Source of the DNA: Planococcus citri
Lineage: Eukaryota > Arthropoda > Insecta > Hemiptera > Pseudococcidae
DNA length: 64,000 nt
Reading direction: 5' to 3'
Assembly: GCF_950023065.1 (NCBI RefSeq)
Contig: NC_088680.1
Location: 8,978,559 to 9,042,558 of the forward strand
Shown one piece after another: positions 47,400 through 59,440 of this stretch. Position numbers and translations under genes: made by a program. The first letter of the stretch is position 1; every line of letters starts with the position of its first letter. Under the pieces are notes generated by a model. That model did no database searches. It was not told the DNA's origin and was given only the letters and a program-made list of their open reading frames with translations.

Positions 47400-49070
47400 A
47401 TGACCAATTACGCTTTTTTTTGTGACCATAGAGTCAAAATCTTGACTCATTTTGACTTTATTTGAATCAAAATAGTAAACTTTTTCATATTTTGTGCCAA
47501 ATTGTGAAATCTTTTTCACAAATTTTCAGTGAAAGTTTTCATTTCATTATAATTTTTAGATTTACTCAAATCGATTTTTTTGATGATTTTTCTTTGTATG
47601 ACTTTTGAATAAAGTTCTTGGATTTTTTTTTGGCATTACCCAAACCAAAATGATTTTTTGTCAACTTCTATGTCCATAGATGACTTTTTTTTGTTGAAAA
47701 TTTTGAGCTAAAGATTTCATTTTATGAAGATTTTTGAATTAAAATTAATTTTTTATTTTCATAATTTTTTTTTGTGAAATTTTGATTCATTTATTACTTT
47801 TTGGACACATTTTTGACTCATTTTGACATTATTGTTTAGATCAAAATACTTTGTGTATTTTCGAATTTTCATGTCAAAAAAAAAAAATACAAATCCAGGG
47901 CCACTGCTCATAATTTTTTTACTTTTTTTTGTGTATTATTTTGATTTACTATTAGTAATGACTTTTCAAACAAATTTTTGACTCATTTTGACATTTTTCT
48001 TGGACCAAAAATCACATATTTTCAAACTTTTGGGTCAATTTATGGCGTTTTTTTTTTTTTTTTTTTTTTTTACAAATTTTGAGTCAAAGCTTCTATTTTA
48101 TGAAGATTTTAAAATTAAAACAATATTTTTTGAGTCATTTATGACTTTTTCACACAATTTTTTGACTTATTTTGACATTATCGTGCAGACCGAAAGGATG
48201 CATTTTTGAACTTTCGTGTCAATTTTTTACACTTTTTCTTAGAAGTTTCGAGTCGAAACTTCCATTTTATGACAATTTTTAAACTACAATACATTTTTAG
48301 ATTCTTAGTAAATTTTTTTAATGAACTGTTTATTTATTTACCACTTTTGATCCAAAATTTTGACTTATTTTGACATTAATTGGGCCAAAATGATGTGGTT
48401 TTTTTTCAAGATCTGTGTCAGTTTGTGACTTTTTAAAAAAATTAAATTTCGGGGTCATTTTTTTTGTAAAATCCTGATTTATTTATTTATCATTTTTGAT
48501 CCAAATTGTTGACTTATTTTGACATTAATTGGGCCAAAATGATGTGGCTTTTTTCAAGATCTGTCAGTTTGTGACTTTTTAAAAAAAAATCAAATTTTGA
48601 GGTCATTTTTCTTGTAAAACCCTGATTTATTTATTTATCACTTTTGATCCAAATTGTTGACTTATTTTGACATTAATTGGGCCAAAATGATGTGGCTTTT
48701 TTTCAAGATCTGTGTCAGTTTGTGACTTTTAAAAAAAAATCAAATTTTAGGGTCATTTTTCTTGTAAAATCCTGATTTATTTATTTATCACTTTTGATCC
48801 AAATTGTTGACTTATTTTGACATTAATTGGGCCAAAATGATATGGCTTTTTTCAAGATCTGTGTCAGTTTGTGACTTTTTTAAAAAAATCAAATTTTTGG
48901 GTCATTTTTTTTGTAAAATTCTGATTAAATTTTTATTGCATTAATTAGACCAAAATGTCTTAAATGTCTTTTTTTTCTTTTTACAAATTTTGAGGTCAAG
49001 CTTTCATTTTATGGTAATTTCAGGATTAAAAGTAGGTAATCTTTTCCTCACTTCTTGTGGAATCTTGATT
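47400..49070 (+). repeat. Tandem array, about 149-bp unit, with homogenised core
   Basis: The core 48350-48930 has four close copies spaced 148-150 bases: TTGACTTATTTTGACATTAA, TTGGGCCAAAATGATGTGGC, TTCAAGATCTGTGTCAGTTT, then a TGATTTATTTATTTATCACT block. On both sides (47400-48340 and 48930-49070) older units are recognisable by TTGACTCATTTTGACATT and ATTTTATGAAGATTTT. This is the usual pattern of an array homogenised in its middle. Confidence 0.85.
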
Positions 49071-49079
49071 TATTTTTGA

Positions 49080-50206
49080 CTTTACGTGCCAGAACACTCT
49101 TTTCCCCTCCCTCCTCTGAGTATATAGCTTACCTAATGTTAAATGAATCGAAGCTTTTTGTTGCACGTTAGCCTGAAAAGCTCTTCAAAAAGGGTTTTGC
49201 GCATGTTGACAACATAAAAAGCATAAAGCAATGGCAGCCACCATTACCTCAGTAAAGAATACTTACTTCTTATGAGGTGATTTTAAATTTGGACCTGTAT
49301 TATATAGTTGGACCCATAAGTTTATTACCCTCTTTCCATGTTTTCGTTTCTAATCATGCAACTCTCGTCTTCATCCATTTCATAAATTTTCATCTTTTTC
49401 TGTCCCATCAAGCATCGTTGTCCTCGTCTCGTTTGCTAAAAAGTATTGTAATTTGTTTCGAGTAGGTACCTATTATATCGTCGTTCATTTATACGAGTAC
49501 TTGATAATTCCTCAAAATAAACATATCCATTATGGTAAAAAATATGGGTCTATTTAAAAGAGTCAATGAAAAGGTATAAAACATCATTACAATAAATTTT
49601 CAAATAACTAATTTCATAAACAGCTGTTTACATCGTTATGTAAAAATTGATTCAATACCTTATTGTAAAATTGCGATGGAATCCTGCTCCGATTTGTACT
49701 CAATTTCGGTATTAAAATCGACCAAATCTATACGAGTATTTTATTTCGAAAAAAAAAATATCTTTCAATAAGCCCTCATTTATATACACTTTTCAACTTC
49801 TCTCTCGTCAGAATATAAGTATACATCAGTCATATACCCTTAAAATTGTGTAATTGCCTCGCGAAATTATTATTATAGTCTTATCAGCAGATCACGTCGA
49901 TGATGATCAATTATCATTATTTTGATTTTTTTACTCCTCAACATCAACATCGCAATCGTATTCGAACACAATGTTGAAATCAACCCTTTCCCATCAGTTT
50001 GCGGAAAATGTTCACCATAAAATACCAAATTAAAAAAGGGCAAACACCTCGAGGAGATAAATCTACCGGGCGTGACGTAATACGTACGTATATGTCTCCC
50101 TACATAAAGGGAAAAAATAATGAAGAAAAAAATTATATCTATTATCACAATTCGAGGTTTCTTAAAAATATTAAAAAAAAAAAAAAAAAAAAAAATTATG
50201 TCAAAA
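49080..50206 (-). other. Unique flank and probable 3' UTR of the SLC19A gene
   Basis: It follows the SLC19A stop codon (minus strand). An A/T run of about 26 lies at 50174-50195. On the minus strand an AATAAA occurs at about 49739-49745, a possible polyadenylation signal giving a UTR of roughly 460 bases. Frames here, including one of 126 codons on the minus strand, are not supported. Confidence 0.4.
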
Positions 50207-50329
50207 TTATTTCGAAACAGTTGTTGTTTTTTGTATCGACGTCTTCTCGGCATGTCGTATGCATGAGTATATACATTTCAACAGGAACACAAACCCCAGT
50301 AAAAAGAAAAAACTTCCCAGTGTAACGAA
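50207..50329 (-). CDS. SLC19A-like: SLC19A terminal exon f: helix 12 and cytoplasmic tail
   Basis: It follows TTTTGTTACAG and starts TTC GTT ACA. It encodes FVTLGSFFFLLGFVFLLKCI, a basic YSCIRHAEKTSIQKT tail and TAA at 50207-50209. It joins exon e exactly where the family has an intron (after the Q preceding F.VY..YF). Confidence 0.85.
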   Translation of the reverse strand, partial: FVTLGSFFFLLGFVFLLKCIYSCIRHAEKTSIQKTTTVSK

Positions 50330-53300
50330 CTGTAACAAAATATCCACGATTTGTTGTACTATGAAGCTGATAAAAAAGTTGTAAGATTAAGTCTTACGAT
50401 TAGTAGTTCTGTAGAAGCATTTTGGTGATCAGAATTTGCACTCGAGGTACGAGTTAGGTGATCTGAAAACAGCTTGGAAGGGGAGGGGGAGGGACTGACA
50501 GAGCTGGAAAATTTTCATGTTGAGATAAGACAGTGAGAATTTTCATTTTATGTCAATTTATTCGTTGATTTTCAGTTCATCAATGACAAAATCAGAGTTC
50601 AAAAAAATTAAGTCTTCGTATCAGGGGAGTGAGGGGGGGGGGGGGGTGTTAAATACCCTGAAAATTTTGAAAATTGATATTTTAGTAATTTTTGGGTCTT
50701 CTTTTTATTCGTGAAACGAGTCAAAGAGCTCCCTATGTGATCACCATTGAATTGCAACTATCGATTTCACGCAACAGAGTTCGCTACGTGATGTGATTTC
50801 TATATTTTATGTATTTCAATATTTTTATGTATTTTTGCTCACCTGGGTCCGACAGTTCAATTCGAAGCCACCTTTGGCATTAAACGTAGCTGTCAGGAAT
50901 GACTGAATGACCAATGAAATGAACGTATTGATGCCAAACACTAAGGCGAAACAATCGCTTGGAATGTTTGTTGCTATTTCAGAGCTGTGAAAAAATTAAA
51001 ATTAGTCAAAGATGCTGCCTAAAGATATTTCAAAGGGCATTTCCAAGTAAAATAGACGAAGGTCGATGTCCTCGGATTTTTGAAATTTTTATGAAACGTT
51101 GTTGGGTACTATTAAATCGAATGTTGAAGCCGAGAAAATGTCCCCATCCCCCTCCCCTCCTTGCTCAAATGGCAAAAAAAAATTTTTCAAGGAAAAAATC
51201 ATACTTTAACGAGTTTTTAATAACAAATTTTGAACTCACCCAAAATATGTAGAGGAGACATGAGTCTGGCCACGTGCATTTTTCAAATTTTTTTGCCCCC
51301 CCCCCTCCACAGTGGGGAGATATTGACAAAAGAAAATTTGAAACCGTCAGAAATCCGAACCTGCTAATATTTTGGATTTTAAAAAATCGAGAAAAATTGC
51401 AAAAAATTTAGGAAATTTTTAAGATTTTTCGAAGTTGGCAATAATGACCAAAAAATTAGCACCACGTGAGTTCCAAAATATTTCCTCAGTATTAGGAATG
51501 ATAAATACGAAGTTATATTTACAGGTGGGCCCTTCTAATGGTCACATTGGCGGAGGGGGTTTCCCAAAAATTGATTTTCTTATGAAAAAAAGCTTTACCA
51601 TAGGGCTATTTATGCCACACAACTTCCGTGATCATGGCGTAAATAGTGCCACAATTAAGCATTTTTCACTAAAAACTCGATTTTTGGGCGACCCCCTACC
51701 CCAATGTGACCTTAGAAGGGCCCAACTGCAAATTTAACTTCATATTTGTGTTCAGCGAGTTCGATTCATATGAAAACGATACCCATATTGTCAACCTTTT
51801 TTCGCCCCAAAATTGGGAGAGGGGGTGTCTATGGCCCCAAAATTGGATTTTCAAGGAGTTGTTTGGTTTTACATTGGTTTTGGAGGCCCACGTGCAAAAT
51901 TTCAGAATTATGTCACTAGCTATATCGATTTTTTTGGTGGTTCTGTGTCTCGGGAGAGGGGGAGGGGGAGGAGAGCAAAAATTTTGAAAAAATTCACGTG
52001 GGTAGACTCATATCTTCTCCATATAATTTGAGTGAATTCAAAATTTTTTATTCAAAATTTGTTAAAGAATGACCCCCCCCCCCCGAAAAAAACTTTTTTT
52101 TACAATTTTGGGCAAGGGAGTAGGGTGGGGAAAATTATTTGGCTCCAACATTTCTTTTAAAGGTATCCAACAATGTTTCATCGTGATTTCGAAAATTCGA
52201 GGACGGGACTATACCTGGGAATACCCTTTCATTTATCTAATGATTCAATCAAGTCACTTACTAGGCAATTGACACTGCAAAGTAATAAACGCCAGCGAAC
52301 AGAATATGACTGCAATATGCCTGCCACATGGATTCTGTTTGCGCAGCCCATATGCACATTAGACCTTGCACAACTGGGCTCAAAAACATCAAGATTTCGC
52401 TGCCAATGTCGCCTTTCATTACCACGTATCCGGAAGCTAGCGCTAACAGAGCACCTGTAAGAGAACATGGAAGTATGTATTAGTCGAAAATCTAGATAAC
52501 TTGAAGACCCCTTCCCCTACCCTCAAAAAAAATTTGTTCACGTAAAAAAATATTCTCTTGAATTATTTATAGAAGTTCAATGTTGATTTGAGGAATAAAA
52601 TTAGGAGTAAAAAATTCTAGACTCTGTGGAAATGGGAAGAGAGAAGGGTATTCAGATTTGGTATCGAAAGTGAACTTTCAATGAAAAATTGTTCATGATT
52701 GATAATGATGACTTACCAAATATCGTATAAATGCTCTCAACAACGCCAGTATATGGTAACATTTGCTCTTCTGGATTTTCTTTATCAATGTGTATCCAGA
52801 GTGTTTGCGAATAGGTACCCTCGTGATGGAATCCAGCTTGGAATAAAGCGTACCAAATGGACCACTTCAAAGTGTACGAATTCGTGTAGACGTGTTTGAA
52901 TTCACTCCACAGTCTTTTTACCACCAAACTACACGGTACCTTGGAAACTTTCTTCAATGCAGGCGAATAACCTGTAATATAATACATATGATATTATCAC
53001 CAGTTTCGCCAGAAAAAAAAAGAAGCAACGTGCACAAGGGTTTAATAAAACTCTGAAACCAAGTTGTATGATTTCGGCGGTAATTTGTTTGAAAAAAGAC
53101 CCCCCCCTCCAAAAAATAGTTTTTGTGATCTTTGAGCCAAAGTATGATTTTCTGAACATTGTGAAGTTGAAAATAGTAACTTTCTGTGTGATCTGGGACT
53201 ATTTATCGTGTTTGTGGAATGCCTCCCTATAAATAGCTAGGCAATTCGTGTAACATGTAAAGTCGAAAAGTTGCATATACTGATAATTTGAAGGGGAACT

Positions 53301-56300
53301 TTCTTCAGAAATGAACAAATAAGACTGGGAAAATTATTACGAAGTCTCGTTTGTTGCCTAGAATTGCTAAAAATTGTCGTTTTTTTGGTAACAAATTCCG
53401 AAAATTGTCACCTTAACAAAAGTTGTGAAAAAGCCTTACTTTTTGCCAAAATTGTCACGGTCTGGTGTTTAGCCAAAAATGTCAAAAAGTCTTGCCATTG
53501 GTTAAAAGTGCCATAAAGTATCATTTTTTGCTAAAAACTTGCTCAAAGTTGTTGCTTTTTTGAAATACGTTCCAAAAAGTCTGACCCCCTCCCCTCCCCC
53601 GAAAATTTCCAATCATTTTCAAAAAATCCTGCAAATTGAATTTCATGCTAATACGATTTTATTTATTTTATTTGAATGTTAAGTTCGTATTATCTAACTT
53701 TTTTTAAAACGTAAAATTCAATTGAAAATTTTGTTTTTTATGATGAATTTTTTCTGAATGAAAATGTTTTCCTTGCGTTTTGTAATTCCCCCCCCCCCTA
53801 TTTTTTAGTTGCTTTTTCAAACTTTTTTGGTTATCGAAGTTACTTTTTTCAAGGAAAAAGTGTAGTACGAGCCCTGAAAATATCAAATAAGCAATTTGAA
53901 ATTGGAAATTTAATCTAAAGACCTTCTGGCATTTCTTTTTTTCTTAGGATTTGAAGAACATAAATTCTTAGACCTAATTAAAAAACTTGACCTTAACAAC
54001 TCGATTTAAATCTCACACGACGGGTGTAATAATCAAGTAATTACAAACACCCAAAAAAAAATTCTTGATTTTGAATCAGAACAAAGTCCTGATTTGACCC
54101 AAGTCTTGAAATGAAACACTCACGATTTCAATCGATCATGATCAAAAGTTACTCTCTTAGGGCAAGAAATGACATAAAAATAGCATTTTAACAAACGAAA
54201 TTAATCGCGAAATTGATTCAAAATTAGGCAAAATGAGTAAGGCAAAAAAATTTTTGAATTACAATTTCGATTGAAAGATCAAAGCATTGTATTGATTTTG
54301 AAACAAAACGAAACACAAATCTTTCGAGAAAGGAATCTAATACTTACATAATACATTGTCAAAAAGTCTTTGAAAAAAATGAAACATTGATTGGTATTTT
54401 TTTAAAAAGAATCACAAGGCGAGAACCTTTGCCTCCAAAAAATCATAAAAAGCATACTTTTCAACTTGAAAGTTTGAAATGAATTGAGATTTTGATTCGA
54501 GCCATTAAATCTCGAAGTTTTTGAATCAACTCACGAAATGATTCGCTTGCCATTTTATCTTCGAAATTCCTTTGAAAAACTAAAATTCAAGTCCAAAAAA
54601 TTGGAAAAATGAGGTTTTAGCTTAAAAAATTATATAAAATGTGGAATGATGATTCGAAAGTTCAGGGTAAAAATATATCATATTTCGAGGGGACCCTCCC
54701 TCCTCCTCTAACAAAAAAATTTTCTGGTACAAAAACCTCAAAAATCTTTTTAAAAAAATGAACTTTGTATGTTCTGAAAATATGCGAGCAAAACGTTGAT
54801 TCTGATCTTAAATGTCTAAAAAAGTATATGAATCAAAATTCAATACTTTCGCTGAACTTTTTTACTAACATGATCGAAATTTTGCTCCCACCCCATTCTC
54901 ATGTCAAAGATGGGTCAAAAACGTCTGAATTTATTTTTTGATTTTTGGCGAATTTTAAAAATTTTTAATCACCTAAAAATTGACGAAAAAATAATATTTC
55001 TTCAAAATTGTGCTGAATTGGATTGAAAAATTGGAATTCCAGATGCTTTCTAATATGACCCCCTCCCCTTTTTGAAGCCTCTAGCTCAAAATCAGTCCTA
55101 TTTCAAGTTTTCAGAATTTTCATTTTTCAATTTTTTGAGGCTTTTTTTTTTTTTTTTTTTTTTGTTTAGGGTGTTTATAATTACACGATTTGAGGCTTAT
55201 TTTGGCAATTTTGAAAATTTTTCAAAAATCCAAAAATGATCGTAGATAGTTGACAATTTGGATTCGGATTTTTTAACGATGATTTTTTCAAATAAGCATC
55301 TCAGAATTTCTCTAATTCGAGGTTGAAAAACGGAAGGGTTTCCTTGTTAGATCTGAACTCTTTATTTTTTTCAATCAACTTAAAAATCAAATCTGAAAAA
55401 AAAGAATTCTAAACAAATTTTCAAAAAAAGAAAAAAAAAGAAAAATTTTTTATTAGCCAAATGAAAAAATCTTCATCATCTGCAGTACTTTTCAGACTTA
55501 ATTAGGCAATTTGTGATCTAAAGTGTGGCATTCAAAACAACAAAATTTAGTCAAGGGTCTTGGGTCACTCAAAAAAAAAAAAAAGACCCATTCGAAGACA
55601 ATTTTTTTCTCCACTAACGAACGAGTGTCCAATTTAGACTCAATTTCTGTTCAAATTCCAGATTATTTCGACTCAGCTTTCGGCATTTTTTTTATCAAAC
55701 ATGGAAAAATAAATTCAAAACAAAAATTCCAACAAACCATTTTCCGCATTGTTCACATCACCGTTGCTGACCACTACCGGTTTACCCTCGGCTTTGTCTA
55801 AAATTGTATTATCATATCTATAAAAATAAAGACTAGTTTTCACAGGCGGTAATAGGAATGCCCAAATAAATGTCACGACTGCGCCTGAAATTCAGAAAAA
55901 CAAAACAATAAAAAATTAGAACAACACTCTTTCCAAATCTCAAAGCATATTTTTTTAAATACGAGTAGAATTGATAATATTTCTTTAATCTTTATCTTAT
56001 CCCTTCTCCTTTCCTTTCTCATATCGTATTTTTCAAAATTGTATCGAATTAAAAGGTGGAAAAATTTCAAAGTACTTACATTGTATGTATAATAATCTTT
56101 ATTGAAATGCTGTAAGGTAGCCTAATTATTAACAAATGGCCATTATTGATTGGAGAAATTTTAATTATTTTTACGATTAACTCGATGATTGACGTGTATC
56201 GTCGTTATCATAATAATATACTTGAACCCCAATTCAAACGGTTCCCTTTGCAATAATTAATTATCGCCAGATTATGACTTGTTAAATTTCAAGAAAATTT

Positions 56301-57157
56301 GTACATTGAGACCATTTATACGTAAGTTGTGCACATCTCAAATTAATATGGATTTCTCTCTCGAAGTGTTGTTTTTTTTTCAACAATTCACAATCAATTC
56401 TTTAAAAACAAAAAAAAAAACAATGCAAGATTTACCAAAATTTGAAAAGTGTTTCAGATAATTCAACAAAATAACATGTCGATCGAAGTTTAAAGATGAA
56501 AAAAATTCAAATTCTCGTGATTCCTTTGGCTGAGCTGATTGTAAAAAAAGAATTTAAAAAAAAATATATAAAAATTCAACTCATTTTTTACACGAACAAT
56601 TGAACAAATAATCGTGCAAAGTGATCCAGATTTTAATAATTTTTATTCGATACAATTTCTTCAACGATTGTCCTATTGTGGCAAGTTTCAAGTTATTTGT
56701 TGTCGGTCGAATAATATAAATATATAAGTGTTTGATTCGACGTCATATATTGTGACCTAATTGATCTAACCTTTGGGTCCACTTATTTGTATTCACAATA
56801 GCGAAATAGTTATATAAATGCGACTTGTGGATACACAATTTTGATCCCAATACGATACGAATGATGAAATTGTTTTCGTTTAATTTTTTCATAGAAATTG
56901 AAGATTATAAAAATATAATAGACTCTGCAAATAAAATACTAACCAAAAAGTTGTATGTAGCATAATTGTAACATGTTTAATATATTCTTGACGTATAAAA
57001 TTTGTCCAAAGATGCACCCGAAGCATCGTCCCAATAAAGACGACGTTCTCAAGTAACTGGTAACTGCGTGGTAATGTTCTTTTCCAACTTTGGTATAAAT
57101 ATAAGTATAATACGCCACTTCGGTCGACATCATCGTACCGAAACATAATTCCATCAC
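50207..57157 (-). CDS. SLC19A-like: SLC19A-family vitamin transporter (reduced folate carrier / thiamine transporter), 3' six exons
   Basis: Exons in transcript order are 57157-56944, 55884-55738, 52971-52717, 52454-52262, 50984-50843 and 50329-50207. All have GT-AG borders and matching phases, giving 357 residues and TAA without a break. SLC19A proteins are 12-helix major facilitator carriers in the plasma membrane that import thiamine or reduced folates. Diagnostic blocks are STEVAYYTYIYTKVGKEHY and VTSYLRTSSLLGR (helices 4-5), FIWAFLLPPVKTSLYFYR, a soluble loop, LKWSIWYALFQAGFH with YTGVVES, and CFALVFGINTFISLVIQSFL near the end. Human homologues are about 480-590 residues, so about 90-110 N-terminal residues (helices 1-3) are missing. 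I found no matching exon up to 64000, so it probably lies beyond the window. The substrate cannot be told from sequence alone. Confidence 0.92.
50843..50984 (-). CDS. SLC19A-like: SLC19A exon e: helix 11
   Basis: It encodes SEIATNIPSDCFALVFGINT, then FISLVIQSFLTATFNAKGGF and ELNCRTQ. ALVFGINTF is one of the most conserved strings in the family. It ends in phase 0 at CAG before gtgagc. Confidence 0.95.
51515..51735. mobile_element. MITE in SLC19A intron, about 220 bp
   Basis: Imperfect terminal inverted repeats of about 55 bases: CAGGTGGGCCCTTCTAATGG with TCACATTGGCGGAGGGGGTT at the left, and the reverse complement of CAGTTGGGCCCTTCTAAGGT with a CACATTGGGGTAGGGGGTC block at the right. Exact ends and target duplication are unclear. 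No coding capacity. Confidence 0.75.
51736..52261. other. SLC19A intron sequence with weak repeat similarity
   Basis: 51736-52030 contains TTTGTGTTCAGCGAGTTCG and GAAAACGATACCCAT, distantly like the CGATATGTCAC repeat family. Poly-C and poly-G runs occur (52074-52084). No extra exon was seen. Confidence 0.4.
52262..52454 (-). CDS. SLC19A-like: SLC19A exon d: helices 8-10
   Basis: It encodes ALLALASGYVVMKGDIGSEI, LMFLSPVVQGLMCIWAAQTE and a hydrophobic HILFAGVYYFAVSIAY stretch. Strong acceptor cttacag and donor gtaagt. The phases match the exons on both sides. Confidence 0.92.
52717..52971 (-). CDS. SLC19A-like: SLC19A exon c: end of loop and helix 7
   Basis: It begins GYSPALKKVSKVPCSLVVKR and contains LWSEFKHVYTNSYTLKWSIW, then YALFQAGFHHEGTYSQTLW and MLPYTGVVESIYTIFG. 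These correspond to the LKWSLWWALA…NYTQ.LW…YNG.VEA blocks of the family. The borders are strong (attacag / gtaagt). Confidence 0.94.
52972..55737 (-). other. SLC19A intron between exons b and c (2.8 kb)
   Basis: AT-rich with a poly-C run near 53101 and 53787 and a T run of about 21 at 55143. No alternative exon with family similarity was found. Splice borders at both ends are consistent. Confidence 0.6.
55738..55884 (-). CDS. SLC19A-like: SLC19A exon b: end of N-terminal half and start of central loop
   Basis: It encodes GAVVTFIWAFLLPPVKTSLY and FYRYDNTILDKAEGKPVVVS, then NGDVNNAEN. The LP..K.SL.F pattern after helix 6 is typical of SLC19A. The donor is gtttgt, a weaker but acceptable site. 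The frame stays open to a stop beyond it. Confidence 0.9.
55885..56943 (-). other. SLC19A intron between exons a and b (1.06 kb)
   Basis: Mostly unique AT-rich sequence. A plus-strand frame at 56279-56461 is not supported. Confidence 0.55.
56944..57157 (-). CDS. SLC19A-like: SLC19A exon a: helices 4-6 region
   Basis: The acceptor is CCTGTAAC read in reverse (gttacag) and the donor gttagt. It starts in phase 0 with VMELCFGTMMSTEVAYY and ends CTT TTT G. TEVAYYTYIYTKV and HAVTSYLRTSSLLGRC align with the best conserved part of the family. Confidence 0.92.
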
Positions 57158-59440
57158 CTGTAACATAAAATTATTCAATCAATTCATCTCAGTGATTAAA
57201 AATAAAAATACACCCTATATAAGCTACCATATGTAGGCTCGAGCAACTCTTTAGCTGCTAAAAAAGAAGATATTTTTGGAAGAAAATAATTATCTATGTA
57301 CAATCGGTCTTTAAAAAAAAAAAACGCAGGCAAAACCCACACTTTGCCGAAGATGAGGTCAACAAGATCACAACATGTATACTGAAACACAAACCCAGAC
57401 CAAGACCCACGTAAGTTCGCATTAAATTACCTCCCCTTCCGCGGAGAAATTCAGCCAAGATAACTCGTCCAAGAATGACGATGATAAAAAGCACGTATAC
57501 GTATATCGTATAAAGACACACTACCACTAATGTGAAAAATTAACGAAGCGAAAAAATTAAATTATTCGATTACAATGTCGAAAATGAAATTATACTCGCT
57601 TCATTTCTATTCGCGAATTAAAACTTTAAATACTTATTTCACTTAATTAGTTCTATTAAGCCAATATAATGGGTCGATTTTTTTTTCACTCGAAGAAGTC
57701 TTTTACCCCTGCCATTGCCCCTCTGCCCTGCAGCTACACGACGTCATTAGCTCTTTGGAATTTTTCAAAAGCGCGATTTCGAATTTTCATTTTTGCAAAC
57801 AAAAGGAGAAAGACCTCCTGCGATGGCCGAATATGTGCGTAAGAAGGTCGATAGCCGCGGAGATTGTGCGTAAGGCACGTTTCATTACGCATTTTATCTA
57901 TTGAGATACGTATTGTGTGATGTATGTTTACATGTAGGTAGTTTCTCCAACATGTAGCCATCGCCAGCGCCGTATCATTCATCATTATCGCGTGAAATAC
58001 TAGTAGAGATTTTAATAAAATGGAAACCATATGGCCCACATTGTGCCATCGTCGTTTATTCGGCATAATACGTACTCGATGTAACCATGTGATGAGATGG
58101 GAGAAGAGGGCAGGGGAACGAAGTTTGGAAAATATCGCCTATAATTAGGTTATAGATACATGATCAAAGTTACGACGACGACGTCCAGCTTATCGATTGG
58201 CAACGTGATTTCGTGATCATTGATCAACACCTGTGATGTGTTTATACGAGAGATAAAAACTTGATTGTACATAAGTATATATATACCTATCGATGGCAAA
58301 TTTTGGTGTTTGATTGTCGATCATGATCATCGAATGGCAAAAAGTGCAGATTAGCAGTGAGTATTTTGAAAATTCAGAATGAATGGCTGAAATGGAGAAC
58401 TTAGACTGGGCAGAATGTTCTGAAAATATTTCGAAATACTTTCCAGATGTGGCATTTTGTGTTCAAAAAGACATGATTTGGTCTTAGGAATCTGGAAAAG
58501 TTTATAATTTTCAGTTAAATTATGGAAAAAATTAATTATTTTGGCTGAAAATCCTAAAAAAAAATGCTGCAAAAAACGATTTTAATTCATATGCTGCAAA
58601 CAATTTGTGATTCTGGGTACCGAAGTCGATTAAAGTCTAGATTTTCAAGAAGTCAGGAAAAACTAAAAAAGTCATACGAAAAATTGCGAATAAAAATGAT
58701 TGAAATTTTTGCCCAAAATCAATGAGAAGGTTCTCGAGTTGTGAAAAAATTCAATAACTTTAGTCTGATATATAATTCAGGGTGTTCTACATATCAGGTC
58801 TTGCCAATTTGGCTATGCATATTCTAAAAAATAAAAAATAAAAAAAAAATAAAAAAATTCAAAAAAACAACATGAAACACAATCTAAATAAAATGGTTCT
58901 CATTTTTCTTATTTAAATACATATACCTAGGTAAATGTTGAATTCTGAGAGTGAAAATGATGCAAATAACTCGTCAAAAGTGTTGAAAATCGCTACATTT
59001 TTTACTAAAATATCTATCATGATTTCCCACTGAAATGGAAACTTCATTTTTTCACTGTTCACTGAGAATTGCTTTGTCATTTTCTCACTAAAAATTTTCT
59101 AATTGTTGTTATTTTTTAAAAAATATCATTTTTTTTCTACAGAAATTACCATTTTTCACTAAAAAAATATCACTTTTTTCTATAAAAATGGAAATTTATG
59201 ATCTTTTCCCCTCATCGATGATGGTCAGATTATATGCGGTTTTACCCCCCCCCCCTCCCCTCTCAAAAAAAAGTCGAAACTTCTTCACTTACAATATCGA
59301 AAGTCTTTTTTTTTTTCTTAAAAATTACAATTTTACTAAACCAACATTTTTTTTCTCTCTGAAAGACCTTCTCACTAAAAATAGATGGTATTTTTTTCAC
59401 CTAAAATTGGCACTTTTTTTTTGCATCAAAAAACGACATT
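57158..59440. other. Upstream intron or flank of SLC19A; no gene recognised
   Basis: 57160-58330 is low-repeat with several short minus-strand frames (up to 110 codons). None resembles SLC19A helices 1-3, and no donor gives a phase-0 join to exon a. 58330-59440 is AT-rich with repeated TTTTTCACTAAAAAT blocks (58990-59400). Confidence 0.4.

Noticed and set aside
49980..50100. Alternative SLC19A last exon after CCCTTTATGTAG on the minus strand
   Set aside because: It has a good acceptor and 39 open codons, but the exon at 50329-50207 matches helix 12 (FVTLGSFFFLLGF) and joins at the expected intron position, so this one is not needed.
49873..50253. A 126-codon minus-strand frame as a gene
   Set aside because: It overlaps the SLC19A terminal exon in another frame and runs through a poly-A/T tract giving poly-Phe.
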